A stretch of 64,000 nucleotides of DNA, from NCBI GenBank assembly GCA_004352715.1, contig SCFE01000016.1, positions 1,262,365 through 1,326,364 of the forward strand, in the 5' to 3' direction. Below are positions 33,649 to 45,730 of this stretch, piece by piece (the first letter of the stretch is position 1; every line of letters starts with the position of its first letter). The position numbers and the translations under genes are program-made. The DNA is from Hofstenia miamia. Taxonomy: Eukaryota; Xenacoelomorpha; Acoela. The notes beneath the pieces were generated by a model. That model worked only from the letters and a program-made list of their open reading frames with translations, did no database searches and was not told the origin of the DNA.

Positions 33649-34273
33649 TATAATTTTTGTTTAGTTTTTGCACAACTTGTGTTTAGTTTGTGTATATTAA
33701 ATGTTTATTGTTTATTGTTAATTATTGATTGCCTCATTTAATTGTTTGTTGAAGAAGATGAAAACATCTAGTACCAGATCACTTGAAATCCCATAGAGTG
33801 TCAATTAAAAAATTCTTTAATAGGGATTAAGCTGCCAGTATCTATATAAGTAGACATTAAGACTAGGCTGTACCCTCGATATATTTACAGAAAAAGCTAA
33901 TACTGGTCAAGGCCAGAGATTTCAATTCAATTCAATTAATCCATTCTATTTCCAATTCTATTGTCAGTGAAATTAAAATAGCTAGTAATATTTAATTATA
34001 AGTTTTCCATTTTCTACATCTACATAACTTTAAGTATTGTAATTAAATGTTTCACAAAAGCATTTCTCATCAATTTAATAAATTTATTGATAATCCGCAT
34101 CCAAAATTGTGCGATCAGGCTCTTGTGTGGGCATAAAAAAATTTTTCGACTTAGGTGGGATTCTAAAGTTAATTTCAAATGCTAATTTCTAACTCAATTC
34201 TAATATTTTTTTCAATTCCAAGTCTATTTCCCACTTATTGGAATCGGTCAATTCCATATATACATGTACATAT

Positions 34274-34747
34274 ACAGGGCGTCCAGGGTTTTATTGCAAA
34301 AACACAATGCCTGAAAATTCTAAAAAATCAATTTATATAAACATTTTCGAATTCTTTCTACTTCTTGAATGAAGGGGATTTACTTATTTCATTTCAACTT
34401 TGGGGTTACGACTGACTATGAACAATGTTTTTTTACTTAAGGAGGACTATATATGTATTTCCTTATAAAACTAACAGTTATATCAAATATTTGCATTCCA
34501 ACCTTATTATCCACTCATGCATGTTGACTGATACCGTAATTCCTCAGCTCAAAGCAAGGCAAAAAATGTTATCAACAATATTCCAGCATGATGGAGCGAG
34601 GCCACATACGGCGCATTAAACACTCTCCAGCTTTTCATCTCAATGTTTGCTGGACGAGGAATTTCATTAGGAGTGGAATTTGTTTGGTCGGCGTATTCAC
34701 TCGATCCCTCACCAGTCGATTTTGCCACAAAATTCTGGACACCCTAT
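34274..34747 (+). mobile_element. Short mariner fossil with both terminal repeats
   Basis: The left end ACAGGGCGTCCAGGGTTTTA and the right end AAAATTCTGGACACCCTAT are inverted repeats flanked by TA. Between them about 430 bp remain, including IFQHDGARPHTAH (second catalytic region) and, in another frame, a degraded P-DLTP-DF-like stretch. The N-terminal two thirds of the transposase are deleted. A different subfamily from the copy at 33.3 kb by TIR sequence. Confidence 0.82.
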
Positions 34748-35470
34748 GTATATATATATATATAAATTAGTTTCTTAACAAATCACTTATTTTTAGATAA
34801 ACCAGCTTGAATTACATGGGCAGTCAAGCAATACACGTTTTCCTATGTTCCTGTAAAAATTGTACATATAGTAGTTTAAGATTATATTAACTTGCATATA
34901 ACAGTATTTTTAAAATTTTCTGTTACTATGGGCCTTTAATGTTATTACTAATTCTACCAGGGAAGGAATAATAGCTATAAATTGCACTAGCAACGCTTTA
35001 CTATAGTATCATACATGATCTTGAAAAGTCAATAAATGCTAATACACAGATGAGGAAAATGGTATTTATTTTAAAAATGCTTGGCAACCGAATAAAAATT
35101 TATTTCAAAGAATACCACATAACTAATCATACGCATTTAAATTCCTTTTTTAATTTTCACACTTCTCTTACCCGTAAAAATGGTAACTAAGAAAATTCTG
35201 AAAACTTTCTCTGTATCAGATTCTCACTTCGATATCCAGTGCAAATAATTTAAACAGCCAATCGCAAAGTAAGAATTCGGAGCTTAAGTATTCACATTCC
35301 ACTTAATTACAACTTTCAAATATTTCAGATTTGTATTTCCATATATTATCATAGTCAAATGACTTGAAAGCACTATCCATGGCACTGAGTGTTGATTTGG
35401 TAAATATTTAATAAAAACTGTATTCCCAAATTTTTATAGACATTAAGTTAATTAAATGTGACAATTTACA
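34748..35470. other. No gene seen
   Basis: AT-rich spacer downstream of the first Mx-like gene. Confidence 0.5.
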
Positions 35471-35474
35471 TGAA

Positions 35475-35480
35475 TTTATT
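35475..35480 (-). terminator. Poly(A) signal AATAAA of the first Mx-like gene
   Basis: TTTATT on the plus strand reads AATAAA on the minus strand, 68 bases beyond the stop codon at 35548. Confidence 0.55.
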
Positions 35481-35547
35481 TGATCAGCGCAAAATTAATT
35501 GTTAAAAGCAGTGTATTATAATTCATGACTTACAAATATTAATGGAG

Positions 35548-38500
35548 TCAGATTTTCGATGTTATTGATTTAAATTGAGACAAAGTATTTTCAAGTTTTG
35601 CAACAGCATCAACAAGGTTATCATACCTCATCTTAGCCTCTGTATTTTCACACATGTTGTCTGTGAATTCGTTTATCATTAGCAACATTGTCTTCTGCAA
35701 ATCTTCAGGAAATTTATTGAACAAATGATGACATATTATTTTGGGAATTTTCATTAAGAGCGTTATTGATGTATGGTAAAGATAAGTTCTGTAGGCATCA
35801 TACACCAGCTTACCCTCAAAAAATTTCTTTGCTCTTGCTTGCCGCATTAATTCATTATCATTGTTTTCTGTTGAAACGTCACTTGGAGTAATTTGGTCAA
35901 CCTCTTCTACTTTTGCATTTACTGCAGTCGATGAAGCGATTTCTTCGGGGGAATATTTCACAGTACTGTCTTTTTTTTCCTTTTTTGATTTTTTCGACTT
36001 TTTCTTTTTATCTTCTTTTTTTGAATTTTCCTTTTCTTCGAGTTGTTCATCTTTCAGACTATTTTCGTCTATTGAATTCACATCATTTGATTGTACATTC
36101 TGAGATCCTTCCTCTAAAAATATTTGTAACTTAAATGTGGCTTATCACAAAAATCCAGAATTTTTTTAGCATAATTTCAGTGAAAATGCAGTGCATATAA
36201 TTCTAATAAATTATGTATTTTATAGACAATTTGATATTTTAATAACCGTATTTAATGCCAGTTAAAAATTGCTTTGTTCTGAAACGAATGTTGCAAAAAT
36301 TAAGCAATAGGTTAGCAAAAATATCTCGTAATATGACCTAGTACCTAGCTTACTTAAACAATATGCAATGATGTACGCCCACCGTGTTGTTTTCAACATT
36401 GATCTTGATTAATAAAATCAATAAATTTCTTATAAAAATTAAAACCATTAAAACAAAGATGGTGAAATCTATTTACAGATTCTAATTTCCCATGCTATAT
36501 TCACAATATGACAGTATATATGCATATTATCATAGCTAGAAGTGTGTTAGAACTCTCCGTGCATTGCCTGTTGATGCGCTAAATTTGTAATAAATATGTC
36601 TGCATTAAAAATAGAAGCGGTATAAAGTGTTAAGCACACATTTTAAAAATGTCACCTTCTACAGCTGATTTGATCAATGAATCAGGAATTTCATCGTGCC
36701 CAGGGATATTTCCATGAAGTGTAAAGGCCAACGGAATTGTTTCCAACTGCTTTTCACCCTCAAAGAAGAATTCCATGAAATCTGGAAGATAGGGCATCAT
36801 TTCAGCTTCGATTAAATCATTATATAGTTTCATTAACTTTCGCAAACTGGCTCGGAAAACATCTGTTGTTACTGAAAGAAATTCTTCATCCAGCTGCAGT
36901 TTTGATCCGTTCTGAATAGCAATATGTTCAACGACTACCTCGGCCTCATCGCTTGCTTCACAAATCGTGCTTTCAGTAACAGCTGTTATCTGTTTTAGAT
37001 TTAAACGAAAGAGGAGTTTGAATTTGTCGGTTGAAGCGAAGCCATGCGGATTTAAGGCGCCACAGTTCATAATGTCCTGGATGATCTCTTCCTTTTTGCT
37101 TTCGTTTCTTAGCAGATTCAGAATATTAACTTGCATCATCTCAAAGAGTATTTTTATTCTGTTACCGAGTTCGTTCTCAATTGAGTTTTTATACTCTGAA
37201 ACAATTGTGTTGATGGCATGCGTTACAATACGAAATTTCTCGTTTTTACCAACAGGCAGTGTTTCCATCGGAAACCCATGCAATTCGGCTTTTTTCATTT
37301 TCAGAGATTTCACAATCTCCTTTTTTATTTCTGGGAAAGCATCTTTCATTTTCTCTAAGGCTAATTTTTCAATTGACTTCGTCAATTTTATTGAGCCGGC
37401 TTTTCCCATTGTCCAGCAGTCGTCGAAAACTGATTGATTTTGAAAGTATTCTGCCTCCAACTCTCTAACTTGTTCAATGCTTAAATTCGTGTGATTTGAC
37501 TGGCGACCTTTGACTATGAAAGCACCACACTTAAAGTTAACTTGCGCATGTTCACCTTTTATCAGTTTCATCAGTGCTTCTTTTTTCTCAACATCATCTA
37601 AAATGTCAGAATAACAGACTTAGTTCATTTAGGTCAATTCTCTATTAGTTAAATCACATATTCTTTTGACTAAGTACATGTCATACCGTTTAAAGTATTT
37701 AAAGTATATGATTAGAAAATTAACCATAAATAGAAAATTAACAATCAAATATTGAATAAATCAAAGATCGCAAAATTGAAACTTAAAATCGTTCGCCTAT
37801 AACCATATTTTATTTGCGCTCTAATGAAAATGTTCATTTTATCTTCTGCACTTGGTCATAAAAATCAATAGCTTTTAATAGTAAATTATTGCCCTCACCA
37901 TCTTTGATTTCATCAGGTTTTGTTAAGATGAACACCGTTCTTTCTTGATTAGGATCATGTTTTCTAGCCAATGCTAACGCTTCAGTGGCTGTTGGATCTG
38001 ATGTACAATTGTTGATGAGAAGAATGATTGTGGCCTCGGCGCGAATGTAAGATTCTATCATGCTCACAATGCTATTCTTCAAGCCATCTTCTGAATACTG
38101 AATTCCGGGTAAGTCTACTAAGGTTAGGTCACGTAGATCTGGACCACACATGTTTAGAACTACAGGTTTCGCAGTAACCTAGGCATTTCACGATTGGCAA
38201 CTATAAATTTTTGAAGTCATTTATAAAATTACCTGATTTCTGGATGATGCGCAGTATTCAGCAATGACTTTGTCCTGTGCAGCATTGAGCTTTTGTGCCA
38301 TTTCACTTTTCATTAGGCTTTCTCCATTCAACTCAATGCTAAAGTCTTCAGTCCGTCTAATTTGCAACATTATCGGACATCTCGTAACAATGTCATTTCC
38401 TTGAGGCAGACGAACTCCACTAATTAGTTCAAGCACACTGGATTTCCCTACGGACTGATTCCCGATCACTGCTATTTGAGGAACCTCGATTGCGGTGTCT

Positions 38501-38583
38501 AATTTATCCACGACTGCTCTCACTTTATCGATGGCATCGAAATATAATTTCAATTCACCTTCGACTCCACAAATTCCTTCCAT
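35548..38583 (-). CDS. mx: Mx-like dynamin-superfamily GTPase, paralogue A
   Basis: Exons 38583-38233, 38178-37899, 37597-36656 and 36113-35548 join with GT-AG introns of 54, 301 and 542 bp, consistent in phase, giving 712 aa. GTPase motifs: P-loop GNQSVGKS (41-48), switch T in VTRCP (66-70), DLPG (139-142), TKPD (203-206). Exon 3 carries the stalk, with FIVKGRQSN after the G domain. Exon 4 carries a GTPase effector domain ([34 protein letters not shown]). There is no PH or proline-rich domain, which favours Mx over classical dynamin. Mx proteins self-assemble through the stalk and act against viruses or on membranes. Unusual is a lysine-rich stretch (KKEDKKKKSKKSKKEKK) between stalk and GED. 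A second gene with the same structure lies at 58.5 kb. Antiviral function is inferred from family only. Confidence 0.9.
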
Positions 38584-39957
38584 TGTTATTTTGCTAAGCG
38601 AGAAGGTCGAGCAGATCAAACTATATAGATACAAATGAAAGGTTTTTAGAAATTCAATATATATATATATAATTTCACCTTCTTCTGAAAATGCAAACTG
38701 TCACGCATTTTCCAAAAATATAATATGTGGATACCATTTAGAAAACAGGACATTTTTAATTTACATTTTATTTCACTTGAGCATTAAGAATAGATCATTG
38801 TTTGTCTTTTAGTGACAATGTGGATTATTGTTGTTCTAGTTTTTCCAAAGGATGCTGTCATTGAAAACTTAGTTGGGTAATATAGTTTTTTTCTTCATAT
38901 TTGGGAAAAAATTTGAATTTTTTAAAAGAATTTTCATGTTTTATCCACGAAGACAATTTTCAATAATTTAAAAATTGAGTTTTGAACCTACACAGCGTGA
39001 CGTAGAGAACAAATTGAATATTATAAACGTATTCAGTTGAATAACACTCGAGAAAAGTTACTTATAAATATTTCAAACATCATTGCCGAAATGTCTTTTC
39101 TGTTTTATCTAACTCGAATTATTGAAATTATCGGATAAGGAATTTTCAAAACCTGCACATGCTAAGCCAGCATTCTGTAATTATGTCTAGGCAGGTATGT
39201 TTTTAGTAAATTATTAATTTATAAATTTATGTCACATTGAAGTGTTAAGTATTTCTAATTCTATTAAAACGATAGTTGCAACTTTATATTTTAGATTTCT
39301 TTACATCAGACTACTTAATCAAACCACAACCTAATGATTTCAATATAATATTTTATAAATTTTTTCTATAATATTTCATTTCAAATTATAGATAATGCGT
39401 TTTTTCATAATTGAATATTAATACTTAAATGTAGATAAAATTCTATGTAATTAACCTAAGTTACTCTTTGAAGAAGTATGTGGTATTTCGGAGAGTATCA
39501 CGATATTCATCACAAGAAAATTTAATTATTGCCAAATTTTAAACACTGGTAGACATTTTCAGAAAAACTACATTTTTAATGTAGGTTAATTATTGCAAGG
39601 AATTCATAATATGCATCTTCTTCATTTTTTTGATGCAATGTACCAATGTCCTAGAAATGGATTACAATCACTAAAAAACAAAGGATACTAGTCTTTTCAA
39701 TTTTGTTATTTAGATGAAAACATTAGGTAGAGCAGTTAGGTTAGTGGCATCTATTAACTTGCTTACTCAAACATTTTCTTGCTAAGACGCATAGTTTACA
39801 CTCCTATTCTGTGCTGACAGCTCTGAAAATTGAAAAATATTAAGTATATTTTGCTATGTATGCAAATGTTTAAAAAATAATATACATAGTAGTATTCAGC
39901 ATTACAAAGTAAATTTGAAACCATTCCATTTTTTCAAACACATTAATATATATATAT
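38584..39957. other. Upstream of Mx-like gene A, no other gene
   Basis: On the minus strand a CTATATAG string lies about 40 bases 5' of the ATG region and may act as a TATA element. CTTAG lies 10 bases before the ATG and could be an acceptor of a 5'-UTR intron. A (TA)n run is at about 38657-38672. I could not identify an unambiguous interferon- or NF-kB-type site. Confidence 0.3.
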
Positions 39958-40900
39958 AGGATGTACAAAAAAACTAAAAGTTTTTCGATTTTTCTCAGGC
40001 ATTGCCAAAGTTGCTTATATACCTGACTAAAAACCATGAAAAATATTTTTTAATTTTGATAAGGGTTGAGGTGGTTCACCGCACATAAGGGGCTTTTGGT
40101 TGTGTGCGGGAAATAATAATTCCTAAATCTCAATATTTTAGACCATGATTGTTAGAGATCAGCTTTTGGGCTTAAAAGAAGCAGAGCATATTATTTTATA
40201 TTGATATTTTTTAGATTTGTCAAATCTAAATCCTTAGGAATGCTCAAATGGAAAACTTCAAAGTCGGACTATTAACAATCGTCGATTACATTTCGATATT
40301 TCTTGTAAATTGCGGAAAATGCATTGTAGGAACCACATTTAAGTGAGATTTTATGTGAGATTTAGAAATGAAGATCGATTATCATGTCACCATGACTACA
40401 AATAGTGAGCTGCATGCCAGTTTCTAAGCCTAAAAATGAAAAAGATCACTGTACAAAAAATTCCTCAATCAGCTTGACTATAAGTTTTAGCTCTCAAGAT
40501 ATGTTAACTACATTATATTTGCATTGATTAAATAGGCTATTATTTGATACTCTAGGTAACTAGGTCACAGAATTTGATGCAACACCAAATTTACCTTAAT
40601 TCATATTTTTATCAAGAACTCAGAAACTACGTAGTTAGCATATATATTTGTTCATAATATGAATATAAAAGCATATGTTCTGGTTTTTTAAATTGAAAAC
40701 CTGCTCTCTAAAATAACCTCTGCCCATTATATTGATGTTTTAGAGGTATTAATTCCCACACACAAACAAAAACGACTCAAGGAGTGTGAACCAAATCAAA
40801 CCATTAAAAAAATTAAATAATGGTTTCTACTCAGATCAATAGACAACTTTTTACAATGTCAGAGAAAAATCGGATAATTTTTAGTTTTCGTGGTACACCT
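39958..40900. mobile_element. 943-bp non-autonomous element with ~46-bp imperfect TIRs
   Basis: The left end AGGATGTACAAAAAAACTAA, running on through CGATTTTTCTCAGGCATTG, pairs with the inverse of the right end (AGGTGTACCACGAAAACTAA, then CGATTTTTCTCTGACATTG). Both ends are flanked by (TA)n. The TA target and TIR style suggest Tc1/mariner. The interior has no transposase-sized ORF. Confidence 0.8.
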
Positions 40901-40937
<37 letters not shown>

Positions 40938-42517
40938 TTCAAGGAAAAATATCATCAATTCCAAGAAAGAAATATATTTAAACTATTACAGTAGACTCAA
41001 AACTAACTCGATAACTGCTTGAATGGCATCTATTTATTTTCAATTTTTTCTTGTAATATCGACGAATCCATTGCCCTTGTACTATTTGTGTCAAATTATA
41101 TGCTATCAGGCTTGGTTTTCCTAATTTAGTTTACATGATTTATTTCTGTCGTACATTTATATAGCGCAGAAAAGTCATATATAGTTTAGGTATAACTAAG
41201 CCTAAAAACTCACAAGGCCCTAAATATATGAATGCCAGTGCACGCTTAGGCGCCTGAACTAGTTTTTTACACTTTTTGTCATATTCACTTAATCTCTTCG
41301 TGCCAAAAATATATTATTTTTGGGAAAACGTATGTTAGGCTATCATTAGTTGAGATATGTACGATATCAACACTTTTTAAACAATCGATAAGCAATAAAA
41401 TCTAAAACATTGTAAAAAATTTCAACTGACTACATACATTAAGATTACTTCGTTTTCTAATGTTTGGCAATTTGATCTAAAGCAGGTACTTCAAATTTGT
41501 TTTGGTGGTGGAAAACAATATCAGGTTTCTTTTCCCTATAAGTTATACTTTTGGATGTTTATGCAATCTGGATGTTATTAAAACATTTTTTGTTGTTTTC
41601 GCTGATATGAAGGAATGAACACGTATTCATTGCTTGATAGAATTTTGAATTAACAAGGATTTTATCAAGTTGAGGGAGGCACAATTCCCTTCTGTTAGAT
41701 CTAACTGTTCCAATAATTTCGAAAATATTTTTCAACGTATATCAACATTTAAGAAGTGCTTCAGTGATTCATAATCTGCTAAAATTTAAAAGGCATATTT
41801 GACTAAATTTATCTGAAGTATATGTAGAGGCATAAAGGGTTAAATCTTTTAAAAAATGTATTGGAATTTTTACTCCATATTAAAATTAAGTCAAAAGTGA
41901 CTTGTGTAGGTATTAAAAGATAAAACAAAAAATTTAGTGCTTTATGCTTAATAGATGCTTTGTGGAAACTAATAAAATAAAGTCACTTAATTAATGAGCT
42001 GTATCCAATTACTAGCAAATATAGCATAAGAAATTGTTTTTCAATTAGTCAAAAATTACTGACTCGGCGTTCGTGTGTTGTATTGAAAAAAAATTCATAC
42101 GTAAACCTATCTAATGTATACATTGAAAATGGATGAAGGAACTTACCAAATTAGACACTACAGTAATTAGAGTGTAATCGCTAGAGTGACTGCCAAGTTG
42201 ATCAATGTATGTAGAGTTAATGTTATTCATTGTTGAAAGGAGTATTCATGTTGTCTAATGTAAAACCAATGCTTACTAGTGTTCCTTTAATTTACTATTA
42301 CTAATATGATTAAAATCCAGAAGTGATAAATTCACTGATTTTTGACAACTTTCAATGAAAATGCCGTGTACTATAGAAAATAATGAGAGCCTACGTTCAG
42401 TTCACTCAAGTAGGGTAAATGTAGGGAACACGAGATCACTAAACTCATTTGCATAATTTGCATAAACAGGAATACAGATGCACAGTAAAATATATTACTA
42501 ATAACTGAAGTAAGTTG

Positions 42518-42518
<1 letters not shown>
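40901..42518. other. No gene seen
   Basis: Starts with (TA)n at 40902-40937. The rest is AT-rich non-coding sequence between the TIR element and the palindrome. Confidence 0.5.
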
Positions 42519-42549
<31 letters not shown>

Positions 42550-42554
<5 letters not shown>

Positions 42555-42724
42555 CAAAATGCGATCTGAAAGAATTAAAGTACCTCAAACATGATGATGT
42601 ACATTGAATTACATCTAAATGTTAATCAGGTTTATCTGATTATGCATATGTATTTTTTGGTTGGATGAAACACAAATATTTTAGCGCTCTCATATTACCT
42701 ACACTGAAAGGTAATATTCCACAT

Positions 42725-42764
<40 letters not shown>

Positions 42765-42939
42765 ATGTGGAATATTACCTTTCAGTGTAGGTAATATGAG
42801 AGCGCTAAAATATTTGTGTTTCATCCAACCAAAAAATACATATGCATAATCAGATAAACCTGATTAACATTTAGATGTAATTCAATGTACATCATCATGT
42901 TTGAGGTACTTTAATTCTTTCAGATCGCATTTTGTTATA
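42550..42939. repeat. 390-bp perfect palindrome centred on (TA)n
   Basis: Reading out from the centre at 42744/42745, the two 195-bp arms are exact reverse complements as far as I compared them base by base, from TATAACAAAATGCGATCTGA at 42550 to its inverse at 42939. The centre is about 36 bp of TA, so there is no unpaired spacer. Another (TA)n lies immediately left (42519-42549). No ORF. It could be a very recent foldback duplication or a sequencing/assembly chimera. Confidence 0.92.
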
Positions 42940-44590
42940 CAGTAATTAACAATGAGCAATGATGGGCAACAAAAATGCCATGTTTTTGATTGAAAAATTT
43001 TTGCTAAAAAAGCAAAACTGTTCCCTAAGTCAAAGAAAGTTTGAAGACCTTGAAAAGTTCTTGAAGCTTCTCAAGTCATTATTAGGAAAAACCTAGCAAA
43101 AAATCTCCAAGAAATTCCAAGAATGGTGGAGGAAATTTTAATCTAAAAAGAAATTCACGAAAAAATTAAGGAATCATTTTTATTTCTGGTTATAAATGTT
43201 GATAAGTAATTATAATGCTGAGAATGCGACTCCCTTGAGAGATAATGTTATATCTTGAATTTGCAAGATCGAACCCTGATTTTTTGGACTTTTTTAGAAC
43301 ATTGTTAGTAAGAAAAACGCCTAAAAATAAAAGTCATACTTTCCTTTTTCTAGTTATACCAATATTATTGTAAAGCAAGTTAATATTTTTATTGTTAACT
43401 TCATCAATAAATACTCTTCAGAACGTCAGGTGAGAATGACATTAAATCATTACTTTTTCAATGTGTTCAGTTTACCATTGGCCCCAAACTATCAAATATT
43501 AGCATTGTTAGGGTCTTGGAACATATTTTTCAACTATTTCGGCATTGCAGTCAATTTACTGGCATCAGCCCCATTATATCATCTTAGTATTTGCCATACG
43601 AAAGCTACTGTCCAGCCAAGTTGATTGATTTCATGAGGGGTACTCATGTAACAATCATCGGGCTTAAAAGTGAAACAAAGCCCGAGATAAAGCTAAAAGC
43701 TAAAAACTAGCTTATTTTTTTTAAAAATGAGAGTAGTTGAAGTGTAAATGAAGAAATTTTTATATCTGTATATGTAGTATATAATATACTAGAGCAACAG
43801 GCAGACAAACCTAGACAAACCAGGATTATTTTGAAAACAAAAATAAATTTGAAATGTCATTTTTTAGAAACCTAAACATTAAAATAATGAAATAGTCAAT
43901 TATTTAGTAGTTGATATTTTTTTGAATTAACATAATGTTCATGAATAAATTTATCTGAGATTTATGTTATTGACATTTTATAAATTGAAAAAGGTTTATT
44001 TGCTTGATCTTGAAGGAAAATGACATTTTTTCAATCATTAAACACGTTACATCCCAGACATCACTTATTTTGGAAATTTTACCTAAAAATGATAGCAATT
44101 CACGTTTGACTATGAAATATTCTTAAGAATAGAATAAAATAATTGTTAAACAATCTTGTGATCAATTGAATTTTTAATTTCATTAAGCTTCATTAAGATA
44201 ATATTTAGGTCCTAAGCATGTATTGATGGAAAATAACAAAAGGAACAAGGCAGACATCCAGTTTATGATAACAATTATTACCCCCTGTATAAATTAACGT
44301 TAGCACTGATCACAAGATAGCGATATAATTACAAATAACACTAATAATATTTTCTCGGAAAATGTATATTAAGCTATTACAGTTGAAGGATAGAAATATT
44401 CACCATTTAATCATAAAACTAGAGAAAAATGTTAAAATAGTTTATTGTATGATTTTTTGAACTGCAAAGATGGTAAAAATAAAATATGAAAAATGTCAAA
44501 ATGAATTATTGTTGTTATTATGCTTTTCTATTATTCTATCAAGGCAATTGGTAAAAATGAGATTTATTTCTTTTAGATATAGTGTTTTTT
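42940..44590. other. No gene seen
   Basis: AT-rich; short ORFs only (for example 43430-43624), without motifs. Confidence 0.5.
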
Positions 44591-44593
44591 TAG

Positions 44594-44878
44594 TTAATGA
44601 TGTTGCTTAGCCTTTTTCTTAATTCTTTTCATACGGAAATATATTGGAACTTCTCTATACTGCTTGCCGCTAATAGAAACGAATTTAGTGAAACTGCTGA
44701 TCCAAGTTCTGCAGAATCCTAAAGTACTCACTTTTCCGTAAAACTTGGCTTCATTGTTGTTTGTAAATATTAAAAAATAATTCGTTTCAATGCGTATTAA
44801 ATAGTTTTCACTGCAAGGAACTGCTAGAGTCCTGATGAAAGCTCTCAGACACTGGAAGTTGCCGAGACTGACCCCACT
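44594..44878 (-). CDS. Possible terminal exon of an unrecognised gene
   Basis: On the minus strand a good acceptor (TTTTCACTGCTACAG) precedes a 95-codon frame starting SGVSLGNFQCLRAF and ending RMKRIKKKAKQHH then stop. Base composition is clearly less AT-rich than the surroundings, as in true exons. The segment has no membrane helix; its C-terminus is strongly basic. I do not recognise the family and found no partner exon with certainty; a LINE remnant lies just upstream at 44960. A transposon fragment is the main alternative. Confidence 0.35.
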   Translation of the reverse strand, partial: SGVSLGNFQCLRAFIRTLAVPCSENYLIRIETNYFLIFTNNNEAKFYGKVSTLGFCRTWISSFTKFVSISGKQYREVPIYFRMKRIKKKAKQHH

Positions 44879-44959
44879 CTGTAGCAGTGAAAATGAATAG
44901 GTCAAGGCAAATTTATTGCTGCAAACTTGTACAAAAGCTACAAACTACAAATGCAGGTA

Positions 44960-45730
44960 TTTCAAAATAATAATAATAATATAATATATATGATATAAAT
45001 TTGTGTGTGCGTGTATGTAGCTTTCTTGTGCTATACCAAATTTTCGAATGAGTGTAGTAAGTTATTGTCGTTAAGAATGCATTGTCTATTAAAGATGAAT
45101 CTGCGCAATGTTTTTCTGAATATCTTGTAGTTTTTTTCGAGTTGAATTTCATGATCTAAGTTATTCCATACCTTAGTTGCTGTGTGGTGAAAGCTATTAT
45201 AAAGCTTATCTAAGCATATGAATTTTTGAGAAAGTTAATATAATTATTTTTTTTCTTGAGAGAATATATTTATTTAGCTTGCGACCCTAAGGTCGAAGAA
45301 TGGAAATGATGTATAATGTCAAGCAAAGCTATAGTGTTTGAACGACGTGAAAGGACACCGAATTGCTTTATGTCTAGATTAAAGCAAATCTTATCAACTA
45401 GTTCCTTTTCAATCAGAAAATCTATTGTGGTTTTGGATTCAGAGTGAGTGAGTGATATTGGAAGGAGGTCAGATTTAAGAAATTCTACAGGTTTAACTTT
45501 TTTAATGCAACAAACTTTCGCTGAAGTGAATACTGATGCCTCCGTATGCTGCAATATATGCACTGATCAAATTACTTATAGGGAAACCTAGCTCATAACT
45601 GAATGATCGATGAATGCAGAATGCTTGAGCTATTTTGAAATCATCTGAAGTTAACTCTTCGTAATCATTTGAAATCGAAGTGAATTCGGTATTTATACCT
45701 TTCGCAAGTGTAAAATCATTCATATCAGCA
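44960..45730 (-). mobile_element. LINE remnant: RT fingers and ORF2 C-terminus
   Basis: From 45723 the minus strand reads an N-terminal RT stretch. In a shifted frame it then gives SAKVCCIKKVKP, SDLLPISLTHSESKTTIDF and KQFGVLSRRSNTIALLDIIH (family: AkV.pi.K...DlRPISLt...sK..E; QFG.l..rSt..Al). After a deletion of the palm, SFHHTATKVWNNLDHEIQL and IFRKTLRRFIF mark the ORF2 C-terminus. A (TTA)n-like tail lies at about 44980-44965. Inactive. Confidence 0.75.

Larger units (their letters stand above)
28960..33780 (+). mobile_element. Non-LTR retrotransposon (LINE) copy 1, nearly complete but inactive
   Basis: Order: 5' UTR from about 28960 (shared with copy 2 near 53795), ORF1 from 29071, in-frame UGA at 30100, ORF2 endonuclease 30103-30825, then damaged RT up to 32422. 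A gap of 872 n follows, then a mariner inserted in the 3' UTR, then the 3' UTR tail from 33649 (TTTTTGCACAACTTGTG) as in copy 0. Inactivating marks are TAG at 29146, TAA at 29293, a +1 base near 30815, TGA near 31957, and TAA TAA between RT motifs B and C. Single n at 30903, 30970 and 31331 mark assembly joins within it. APE-type endonuclease and CCHC ORF1 place it in the CR1/Jockey-like group. Confidence 0.88.

Noticed and set aside
35861-36134. Plus-strand Phe/Ser-rich ORFs
   Set aside because: Antisense shadow of the lysine-rich linker in Mx-like gene A.
36967-37468. Plus-strand ORFs up to 156 codons
   Set aside because: Antisense shadows of Mx-like gene A exon 3; the minus frame has all family motifs.
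38584-38800. Interferon-response-like element upstream of Mx-like gene A
   Set aside because: Short GAAA strings occur by chance in AT-rich DNA; no spaced GAAANNGAAA was found.
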